Origin: Pristionchus mayeri
Lineage: Eukaryota; Nematoda; Chromadorea; Rhabditida; Neodiplogasteridae
Direction: 5' to 3'
Length of the DNA: 64,000 nt
NCBI GenBank assembly: GCA_036245805.1
Contig: BTRK01000001.1
Span: 1,426,001 to 1,490,000, forward strand
The stretch's first letter is position 1, and each line of letters starts with the position of its first letter. A program made the translations under genes and the position numbers. Below the pieces are notes generated by a model. The model was not told the DNA's origin. It was given only the letters and a program-made list of their open reading frames with translations, and did not search any database. Shown one piece after another: positions 21,001-33,000 of the stretch.

Positions 21001-24000
21001 TTTTCCATTTAGAGCTTGGACAGGCATTTTTCGAACATTTGCAATAGGAAATTCACAATTCTGAGTCTCCAGGCAGGCAACAGTGTACGCTCTATCGAAT
21101 GAGCTATAGCACGTCTCTCTACGATGCTCGCGCCTCCAACTCAAAAATCGGCCAAAAATGCCCGGGCGCTTCGAGCCGGGCCTAACTGGACCTGTATATT
21201 GATTTATCCTAAATTTTCCATTTCATATCTGACTATTCCTAAGCACAATACGAATTGATTAAGCAAATAAAATAATTCGCGGAATCCTTTGTTTAAGTTG
21301 GATAAATCGAGAAAGACCGACTGCAATAATAAGCGGAACGACTTATTTTCTTACAATATATATGCACCAAATCGTACCTCAGAAAAATTTGAAGGTCATT
21401 GGATGCTGTAAACGCAATATACAGTCAAAAAGAAATAGATTTTTTTCACAATTTTTCCCTATTGTTCCAAGTTCAGGTCCAAATTTAAGGATGATAACCC
21501 ATTTTGAAAATTCTGCAAAAATTTACATAGATTCAGCACTAGAGTTCTCTTATTGGAATTGATTCCAATAACGCGAACAAAGGGTCCTCTCTCGGAATTG
21601 CAATTCCAATAACCTCCTTTGTTCGGTCCGTTCATTCCAATATGTTATTGGAATTCCAATAAGAGCAATTGCGAATTGCCCTTTGTTTTCCACAGCTCAA
21701 TTCCAATATGATTCCAATAGTTATTGGAATTCCAATAAGAGGGCCATTCCAATAGGCGACCGCCTCATTATTGCTCGTTATTGGAAAATGAGAGGGAGGG
21801 GGGTTCGATTCCAATAGCAATTCAATTCCAATAAGAGAACTCTATTCAGCACATGATAAAGTATCGAAAAATGTTAGAACCCCAAAGTATTATTTTTTTA
21901 AAGAAAGATATGCCAATTTATGTGGCATTTTGGAAAAGTTTTTCGTCCTCAAAAATGAGGGGTTACGGTAAGTTTTTCAAAATCGATCCCCGACCTTTGC
22001 CAATGGTGCCTGCATTCCTAACTTTGGTCCCTTACTTCAAGGAAAAATTTGGCGGATATTTATTTTTTGACCAACCGTGAGCCCTGCCCAGGTGTTACGT
22101 TTTCTCATGGACAGTCTCTTAAGTTATATAAAAAAAAGTCATGGCTATAACGTTTGTTTATCTATTCTTATGCCGCCTGAAAATACCAGAGAAAAAATTT
22201 GTGGAGCATTTAATTGTTGTGTTATCGTTAAAAGAGGAGAATTTCTCTTAATAAGCCTATTTTTTCAGCACCCTCGATTACCCCAAAAGACAAAGTTGGA
22301 GAGACTTGAGATTTTTGGCTTGTGCCGACACTTGCTTGATTCTTAGGCAAACTGCCTCATATACTTTCAAGGTAGCTTGAGATCTTTAACGAAAAGTATT
22401 TTAGGCGGGTTCAAAGATCATGTGTCAAAAAGAGCGTTACTTTCTGGGCAGCCTAATATATCTATCAAGATGCAGCATCCGAAATAACGGGATTTTAATA
22501 AAATTGTCGGGACTTTCCTACATTCATGGGGCGAAGGGCTCCCTTCGCCCCTCCCTTAGGTTGGTTCCACAGACAGCTGTGATCGCCCGCAACTTTTGAC
22601 TGGTCAATCCTCTGTGAAGGGGACGGTTACTCCACCCCTCCCGTAAGTAGGAGGTGGTTGTTCCTACCCTCACAGGGACGGGTAAAGTAGCAGGTGTTGG
22701 AATAGTGGGAGGGGGTGGGTGGGGTACGACATTTCCTTAACTTCGCACATCTCGCTTGGCATAAAGGCAAGCTTGGGAGTTATTTCATTGCTGCCACTTG
22801 GGAGCTACTTCGAAGTTATTTAATTGCTACCGGTATGAGCCCCCCTACATTTGCATTTGCAAGTCTTGTTACCAGGCGATCTCAAGATTCACTTCCCATC
22901 ACTTATATGGGGTCATGGTCAAAAATTGACAACCGGAGTGGAAAAAATGATTTTTTATTCCGTTCTCGGAATTTTTCTATAATTGAAACATGTTTGGATA
23001 CAACAAAGTACCGTATCCAAGAGATACTGCAATACTCCAATAACTACTGTAATTCAGTTCCAATGAAATAACTCCCAAGTTGTTAGGCTTTCTGCCAAGC
23101 GAGATGTGCGATGTTGCGGAAATTTCGTACCCCCCCCCCCCCCCTCCCTCCCGGGATAAGAAGCAAGTCCCGAATATTGTAGAGCTCCTTCTCCGTTGTA
23201 TATGTGCGCGCACTGAGAGGATTCGCGAGACAGGTATCCAAAAAGTTTCCTTCTCGCTTAAATAATTAATCAGAGTTAATTGTGGATTCATTCAATGGTG
23301 TGTTTGTTATAGGATTTTTTTTCAATTTTCAATTCAACGTTGCATATATCTTCTTTCAAATTAATGTTAAGTGGATCAATATTTCATTCAGGTTGAAGCG
23401 TTTGTATCCTTGGGAGAATGGAGGGTGTGGTTACTACAAGCGGGTCTAGCCCTGCTCACGTGCGTCCTCATCGTATATCTACTAATGGTGCACTTGGCCT
23501 CGCGTGAGTATATTTGCAACCGACACTTAGCATGTAATGGAAAGGGAGGGATTGCGATGGAACCGACTACGCCGAGTAGGTAGGAGTCAACATCGTCCGA
23601 TCTGACTGAAATTTCTACGCGAAGTGCTTCAAATGATTCGCTTTCGTAATGCGTTGCCGTAATTTCGACATTTGTTATCATCTTCGAGAACGGTAGACCA
23701 AATTTGGTACACTCACTTTTAGAGATTCAAATCGGGCACACCTGAAAATAATTAGGTTTGAAATAAAGATCGAAGTCTGTTATTTTTCCAACTTTTTTTT
23801 AGAAGGTACCAATCTGTACTACAACTTTCATGTTGACGTCATCATTATTTGTCCTCATCCCAGTACTGCGCAGTCGGGTGAAACTTTTCAATTTTGCAAA
23901 TAAAAAACCCTTTTCAATTTTCATGCTTTCTTTAATTGTACTATCATAGCTGTGCAGGAACCGCTTCGGGGGGGGGGGGGGGGGGGGTTCCCGGAAGGCT

Positions 24001-27000
24001 CCCCCCCGAGCGGTCCCTTGCACAGCTATTACAGAAATAAAATGGTTCGAACAATTACACCACATCCACCCTTAGCTCCGAAATGCGCAATAGTTAGATA
24101 AATGCGCGAAAGTTTTGCTCCAGCTCGCTAATTCTCGGAGCTGGCAGACACGTCCACCATTTTTACACGCAGTTGACAGCCGGGGCCGTTAGGTCGCACC
24201 AGAATTTTTAATTTTGGTGCAGTCCGCATGCGCGCGCGCATTCCTCATTTCATTCAAACAGATTGTACACGTAGTGACACGGCCCCGGAGCATCGGCATA
24301 AGGAAAAATAAAACGTCCGCAGGCATCAAGGAAAAATTGTGGGAATTTTCAAAAGATACAGTCAGATTGCCTGATTTATCACTATCCGAGCTGCAATAAT
24401 GCATGGTTCTCATACGTTGTCATGCCATATGCTAGGGGTCGGGGGGTAACTCACCTTATATTTTGGCCCTGGCGACCTTCCCCCCCCCCCGGTCGTCAGG
24501 CAGGTTTAAGCCTAATAATCAGACCGTAACCAAGCGGTGACCCCCCCCCCCCCCCCGACCGGGGGGGGGTGACTATATATTTTACTATCCGAACTGCAAA
24601 TTTAATTTGCGACCCTGAATATCAAGCAAGATTACGATACAGCTCGAGAATGCCTCCGGACGTTTTTCCTTTCCTTATGTCGATGCTCCGGGGGCCGTGT
24701 AGTGAGAAATTTTTATGGTGTATGCCAACTTTTTGTAATTCAATGATATGTGTACTATCACATATCTCCTGTAAAATTGCAAGAAGCGGAATTCGCTGAA
24801 TGTAGTAATACTGGCCATAGTGAGGTCGAAGACAATGGTGATTTACTGTGTTTTTCGAATTTTTTTTGTTGAATGGTAGCGGTGACCCACCACGTGGGTT
24901 TACACATGTATAAAAACGTGGGACACAGAAATAAATTTGAATGGTTTTGCCACCCTTACCGTAAAGAGGCAAAATGGCGATGCACTACACTAAATGCCGG
25001 CTAAATTTGCCGGTCCCCCCACACTTGAAAGCCAGATCCGGATTTAAATGCACTGAACGCCGGTTTTGGTGTGCGGATGTCCGGTTGTGTAAGGTTAACT
25101 ATTACACTTAATTTGTAATTTGCACAGCTGGCACCTGTCCCACGCCTGAAGAATTTATTTGTCTTGCGGAAAATATTTTGAGCCCACGTGCCCCCCGAAT
25201 GCGTGGGCATTAGGGGATCGCATAGGAGCATTTGATTAGGATCAAAGGCATCGAATTTTTTGAATCATTATTACCTGGGCTATATTGAGCCAAAGTACTG
25301 GGGAAATTGCACAACTTCTAAAAAAATTGTGGGCTGTTGCCTGGCCACTAGGGATGACAAATCGGAACGCGGCATCAGTACGGCTACTGATACGATTGGC
25401 ATGCGAAACCGGCTTGGCGAGTCTCTCATGTCGGCGATCAACCCGGCGACGAACCCTCTGCCCCTTCAGGTCGGCGTCGCCGGCTTGGAGGGAGAGATTC
25501 GCATGCAAATCGCTTTCTTTGGAGAGATACTAGGCCGATTTCAAGCCAGCATCAACTCGGCAAACAAAGCGAGAGTGGAATCGAAGCCGGCTTGGGCCAA
25601 TTAGCATGTCACCTCAAGTTCGCACCGATGCCGATTTGTCATCCCTACTGGCCACGTATGAAGGGTAGTAATGAGTTACCACTCCAACGGGCTGTTTCTC
25701 GAAAAGTTCTTGATCTACAACGAGCTTTTTTTTTCAAAATACTTGCGCAATGAACTCTTCTACAACCGGGTAAACTATGTGCATTCATACGTGCCATCTT
25801 CACCTTAGTATGTCAAAAACTCATTTTTAAAATTCTTTCCTCGAAATGTTGTCAATAAATTTGCATTCGGATACCCCATTGTTGATTTGGGGTATCCTAA
25901 TAGTTTATTGGCCACAACTCTATCCTCTACACGCCACTACTCAGTAGGCAGAATTCCGAGGTCGTAATTTATGTCGCCCCAAATTCATACAAATTGGCGT
26001 GAGCATCGGATTACCTTACCAGATAGAAGAGATACTCTATGCTACTTTTGGATGTAGGCACCACCTCCCCCCTTCCTAAGGGTGTGGGGCTACTACCGCT
26101 CACGGGCTCCAGTCCTCCCACCTTGGGGCGGGGCATGGAAGGCTTCTACGACGTTCCCGACAGTATTTATGCTCCGGTTCAAGAGCTAAGTCACGCGGTT
26201 TAGGTTGCAGGAAGAAAATTGGAAGCGATGATTCTATATTTCTCACTTATCCATATTTGTGACTCAATTTTTCGTACATGATAAAGTAAGCTTAGCGATT
26301 AAAAATCGAATCGATTCGTAGTGGTGGTCCCGCATCATTCATTTCATTTTATCCACTTTACAGTGCACATGTTCTCATCGAGACTCAACATTCTGGGAAT
26401 ATCATGTATTCTATTCCTCTCTTCAGCCGGCTCACAGGTAATTTAACGATTATTTCTTAGATACATTTTTAACCACGGAGCATATTTGTGAATACCCGTG
26501 GTAAAGTACAAAAAATCGAGATCGCTTTAAATGTGTCCGCATGTACAGTATCACACAAAAGTGTTTGGACACTTTTTATTCGCTATTACTATTTACTCAG
26601 GAAAGATGTTGGTCTGCAATTTGACATTCTTGTAGAAATTTCACCTTAGATTACGATACATATATTGGAATATTATGAAGGTCCTCAAATATTGCGTAAT
26701 TATGAGCAACCGAACAACACTTTTTCAAACATGCATTATTCTTGCATGGAATTGTTTTCTGTTTGGCCACTTTCTGTGGTTAGAGATGTATACTAGGCAT
26801 AGGTGTCCACGCCGCCGGCGACCCCCATGAACCCCTATTCATGCTTGCGCAGGTCCCCCTCAAAAATCCATGACCCGGGGTTCATGCTTGCGCACCCCCC
26901 CCCCCCCCACCCCCTGAAGGTCGCCGCCAGTGCTGGACAGCTATGATACTAGATCTACTCAGATAAGAAATTTGGGGTTGCTGCTTCATCACACTTTTGC

Positions 27001-30000
27001 GGTACACTTCGCAAATTCAGAACTCCGCTCCTATACATTCTAGAGACCTGTTGTACAAATCATCAAAATGATCCTCAACCTCTCGCCACGGACAAGAAAG
27101 ATCTAAACCCTCTACAACGTTGGGAACCAGTTCTTTAACACGGGTCTTCCGTAAGAATGCAGGAAAATGAGCAAATTTTTCCACCAGAAAAAAACTCGTC
27201 ACGGATTTCGACGAAATTTAATTTATGGATACTATTAGGGGTCAGAAGAAGGTACATCCCCTTGTTTCGGTCAATTTCGATGATTATCGATTTTTTGAGC
27301 TGCCCCCCTTTGGGATACTGTAATTCAGTCAATTTTTATCGTACAGAGAATTTTTTTTTCTCATTGGACGCGGAATTTTGAAATCTACAAATTGTTCTTC
27401 ACTCTCCTTAACCGAACATGCCCGCTTCGGGGTCTTTTTGCCGAAAAAACATTTTTTCTGACTATGTTTATCGATTTTTTCTTCATTACCCTTCGATATT
27501 ATTTTTGCATTTGATTATAGGAACGAAATTAGTGGGGGTCCACGTTGATCATTTTCCATATCTCGCGCACCCCAACGTCGAAATAGTATATGGAGCATTG
27601 GACTTCGATTTTTTTCGAAATTTCGATTTTTCGTCATATCTCTGTTCAAAATGGTCGACACAGAAATTTAAAAAGTGAAATCGACAGCTTTCGACGAGCA
27701 CTATTAAATGTTCGAAGTGAATCATAACGCTACAATCGCTCGTTCTCAAGTTATTTGAAAAATATTGCTCAATGCGGAATTGTGCTGTATGTTCATTGAT
27801 TCGTCTACAAACTGAAATATTTTGAGAATATTTCAGATTTTGCTGCTGGTGTGGGTGGTCGTATTGTGTGGAGTGTGTGCCATGGGATTACTTTACTTCA
27901 TCTTCATTGGCGGCATTTACTCGTTCTGTGCTCTCGTGGATCAACAGTGCTTTGACTTCAAGGTGTGTCGTATTTTGAAGATATATATTGGAATCACAAT
28001 GCTAAAAACGAGTAAGGCAATATCTAATTGTAATATCTCATGTGAAAGAGAACGAAACGTTATTTTAGAAACCCGAAATAACCCGGAATCCGTCAACGCT
28101 GTCTGTTAGGCCTGATTATCTGAAATTCTTTCTGCGAAACGATTTGAAGTTTTTCAAGCATATAAGGGGGTTGGTTACAACGAATGGCAAGTACAAACAT
28201 GTTCAACGTCGTAAGCAACAGTTGAACGAAGTTCATATTTTGCAAAGCGCTGAAAGTACCCTTTATTGGTACAATTTTACAAATATTGGTTACTTTCTGT
28301 GCTTTTCAACGTTGCAAAGCGCAGAAAGTAACCGATATTTGTAAAATTGTACCAATAAAGGGTACTTTCAGCGCTTTGCAAAATATGAACTTCGTTCAAC
28401 TGTTGCTTACGACGTTGAACATGTTTGTACTTGCCATTCGTTGTAACCAACCCCCCTTATATGATTCTCACATTGCATTTTGGTGAGCTGGGATATGATA
28501 ATTCGAATTCTACACTAGCGCCAATAAGTTTCCGGGCCCTTATGCAAATTGTTGTATATTTTTGCCCAGGAAAGGCATCATTTTAAAACTAATGTATGGT
28601 GTACCAAAGCCATTGGAGATTATGCTCATTATGCTCAGATTATGGTTTTGTGGTATGACGAAATTTCACAGTTCGTGATGAAGCAATCAAAAAAAAACTT
28701 TTTCAAAGCGGCATTATTCCTACTTAGAATTTTTTCTGTTGGCCAAACTGACAATGAGGTTGGAGATATGTCTGAGAACTACCCAGAAAGTTTTTTTGAA
28801 GTTGCTTCTCGTTCGCGCATTTTTTGCAGCCTAGCTGCAAAAACATGGTCGGAAATTCAGATCTAGGCTTCTAGGCCAGAGACCCGCTCAATAAAATAAT
28901 TGTCATCATGAGTCCAGATGATCCTGAGAATAATAAATCGATATCTCATAATTTGCCCTCGCAATCAGGGAAGGAAAAAAATCACTTTTTTCATGAAACT
29001 TGGGCATATCTTTGAGGGAGAGACGTTCAAAAATTTAGTTTTGTGTAGGAATGTTCAACACGTATTGAAGAACTGATTCCCAACTTTTGTAATGTTTAGT
29101 TATCTTTTTTGCTCGCAGTGATAGATTTGCGGAGGCGCACTACGCCTCTGACCTCGAGGCCACTCATCTATGAGCGAGATAGAGCAGACGATGATAGTTC
29201 GTAAACAGGGTATGGCTGGACACGAGCATATCTCCGCAAATCGATCGCCTCCGGCAAGAGAGATGACTAAACTTTCTTAAAATTTGGGAATCATTTGTTC
29301 AATTCATTTTGAACACCCTATACAAAAACCAAATTTTTCACATCTTTCCTTCAAAGTTATGAATGTCCAAAAAAACCTGGACTGAGCTTTAATTGAGCAT
29401 AGAGGTAGAAGAAGAGGGAGAAATTCGCATGGGAAAATGTTTGAAAGGCGTCAGCACCTACACATGGAAACTAATCTTTTCGAAATTAAGCCCATTGGAT
29501 CCGCCGTGCCTATATCACGCCTCTCATGAGAGAATTAGAATTCGTTTCTCGTGATGAGACCCCGCCTCGCCTCTCTCGCTCTGCTGCTGCTGGCATTATG
29601 CAGCCTCTACTGCAACATTAATGCCGCCGACGTTAATGTCAAGATTGATTCCACAAATTCGAAGAGTTCAAGTTCAAGTGGGGGTGGCTCAAGTTCGCAC
29701 ACGTCTACTAAAACGGAAACGCACTCAAGCGGACCGGCTCTGGCCCCAGCAGCTAAAAAGGGAGGCCCTGCAGCGGACTCATCCGTGCTGCCCCCACTCG
29801 CGACTGCTGCAGCCATCCTTCTGCGACAGTAGAGCCTGCTGCAGCTGCAGCAGCCCCTGTTTGTGAGAAGCCCCGACCCGAATGCACTGAAAAGGTCTAT
29901 ATGAATGTCGATAAATTGAATTGGGCGAAAAAAAAAAATTGAGCTGCCAATGGGAATGGAGAGAAAATCGCAAAATCAGTTCTATCCGGATTTGAGCATC

Positions 30001-33000
30001 CTAAGGAATGCCTGACACTCCCCCAAAGTGTCATTGTGCACACTTCATTTTGGACTTCACTACACCGGGCATGATCTCTGCAGCTCTCACTTTTAGAGCT
30101 CGTATCTCAGTTAGAGTGAGAGATAGAGAGAAAAGTGACTCTGAGTGACCCCACTCATTTTTCGAGCTCTCGATCTGTATAGCTCATTTTGTTTCAATGT
30201 AAATTTTAACCACAATACATTGTAGGTAAAATTTCTCAAAAGTGTAGGTAAAGAAGCAGCTGCATTTTTCAGGTAGTGTGTAGTTTTCCAAGGGCTATCG
30301 AATGAGTGGTTGCACCGAAAATACCACGACTACAGGTAGCCTTTAGGTCTTTAAACTTTTCCAAATCATTTGAATTTATTTTATTAGGTTGTTGCGAAAG
30401 TCTTGCTCGTCGTTTGATCTATCCGATTTTTCTCCCTTCTTAACTCCAGCCCCTGATATCTCAGAATTGTTGAAGAGGGTGAACCGTTGTTTCACGAGCA
30501 TAATTGATTTCAATCGTGATCCGAATAAATGCTATGAAATTTGGGATTTCATAAATTAGCAAGAATTCTGCAATGAAATTTGGTTTAAATTCCGATCTGT
30601 CAAACACAAGAGATCGAAGTCAAAATAATATCCATCTATATTGTGGAAGAGCATAGTATGCTCGTTAACACCAGCACAAACGATCGATCATTCAAGCTGC
30701 GCAAGAAGTGGAAACTTGATAGAAGTATCAAATTCAGCCTTCACAGATCCCTTTCAATGATTTGAATTGTCATATCTAATCAACGCAATTATTAATAATT
30801 CCGATACTTGATTTTTAAGAAGAACAATATAAGATAATTATAATTTAGAGCGATATTGATCCCTGCCTATCCTTACCCAAAAATGTGCAAACAAAATCGC
30901 ATTTAGCTAAAAGTTGTTCACTATAAATTCCCAAAAATGGACAAGTCTAAAGAAGGGATTTTAGCCCTGACTTATAGTAAGAGATCACAAGTGACGTATT
31001 AACATAGCTATGTACGCTTGTGCTTCAGGTATGACCATATCTCTAGTCTCCATAAAATTATGATAGAAGGAAAAGTCATCTTGATTAACTCATATCGCAA
31101 GATTTGAACTATAAGTAAGCATTCCTAAATGAAATGAGAGGTGTGATATGAGGTGCTCTAGAAGGTGCATTATTACCCTCGTAATATAAGAAAAACCACG
31201 TAAGTCTGAAATGAATTCGAAAACCAGCAAAGGCAGAAGTATCAAAATGACAAAATCGAGCAATACTTTCGCAACAACCTAATACATCGTCGGAAAATGC
31301 GCTCAGACCGCTCTCTTTTCCCGCATTGTTGAAAAATCACTTCATAATTTGAACACCACAAAACACCACCAATTGCGCCATCGAGTACGTTGGGGTGGCA
31401 GGGCAAGTGCGTTCTCTTGATATTTGACAAATAGAGCGACATGGAGAGTTTTTGAAATCGTAAAATTGAAAGGGGTATAACTAAAAACCCTTTACTTCAA
31501 ATGGCCCAAAAATCGGAATACAGCCTACTTACTAGGCAAACTACGTGCTCACCAAATGGTGGCTTCTACTTTTGAGTTGTAGCGATTAATATTATCCGTA
31601 AACCAATAAGGATTTTTCAAGCGATCCTTTTGACCATACCATCGTGTAGAGAATGAAAAACCACACTGGGAAATCAATTTTCACTTTTTTAAAGCAACTT
31701 CTACTTGCGATCAATAAAATAAACCAAAAATTTCGCCATTGTACAGGGTGAAATAGTGCTTCATTGAGGGTCACTTGTGCAAAATGAAGTCGACCATCGT
31801 CATCAACATGAAAAAGTACCCCGGATTCCACATTATTGAAAAATTGGTGTTCCAACGTTTGTTCGATTCTTAGGAGTACGGCGTCATATAGTTTGCGAGA
31901 AAGGGCGACACTTTCCAAGAAGCCTACCAAGCCCCGCCCTCTTTGCCCCACCTCTTGAGGGCGTGGTAGAGTACATAGCCTTAAGCAACCGAAATCCGAG
32001 CCTAAGCAGTCTAAGCAAAAATCTAAGCAACATTATCCTAAGCTTAAGCAGTCTAAGTTAGGCTGGCAGTAACATTATAATGAGAAGGGGACAGACATGT
32101 TTGAAATTTGATAAATATTGTCAGTTTGTGATACTGATGCAAATTTTCTTGAAGAGGAAAAATCCGATGTGAATAACTTTTATAATAATTCTGAGTGTGA
32201 CCGAGAGGGAGGCTAGAAAAGTTGGAGATGCGTGATCCAGCGCTCTCTTGATTTTGCATACAGGTTGAACGAGATACACGCCACGCGCGGGCTCCTCGTT
32301 CAACTGGTAACTTTAAGTTGATTACGGGTCAAAAACGTAGTTCAGTTGGAAAATTAGGGCTGTGTCTCTCGGATCTAAATTTGATCCAAAAGAACCGAGT
32401 TATCCGTAACTTGTCACGCGGATACATTTTTAATTTCAGGTGCTTCTGCCAGCAATCGTTCGTTCAGTGAGCAAGCAGAAAGTGGATCTCATATTTTGTG
32501 AGGAGAAAAAAGTGAGCGACTCCTGCTATGAATTTGTTTCGTTTTTTAGTACACAATAGCTCTCATCAGACATTGTGCCGGTCGACTGCCTAACTAGTTA
32601 TGCTTAATTTCATGCCGACTTACAATTTAGGACCGTGTCCGAGAATTCAGAAAATTTTTCCTCTTACTTAACAGTTTTTTTAAAAAACTTTTTGTTATGA
32701 AAAAATGCTCATTTTTCGGGAAGGCTCAATTTTTATGTGGCCTCTTTCTTTCAGACTCCGTAAGGGGAGTATGCGTTCTTGTCCTGCATTCGCTTGTACA
32801 CTAAGAAGAAATTACCGAATTTTTTTCGCATCGTAATTCTTTATTGGCTTTAAAATTATTTTTTAGGAACTTCTGTGCTCGGCAGATAACAACATGGTGT
32901 GGAACTTCGGGGTTGCCTTTTCCCTCGGATTCATCGCATTTATTGGTGAGACACAACTCCGCTTATAAAGTTTTGGGCTTCTTTACTGGAGGGACACGAA

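Noticed and set aside
21065..21132. Functional tRNA gene on the minus strand
   Set aside because: Only the D-arm is convincing; no T-arm or acceptor stem.
25260..25604. 114-codon frame with good-looking composition
   Set aside because: Crosses the left end of a defined 299-bp hAT-like MITE and its target duplication; GC-rich composition comes from the element.
31592..31951. 119-codon minus-strand frame
   Set aside because: No recognisable domain; overlaps text shared with other repeats (31857 with 49190), so it is attributed to an interspersed repeat.
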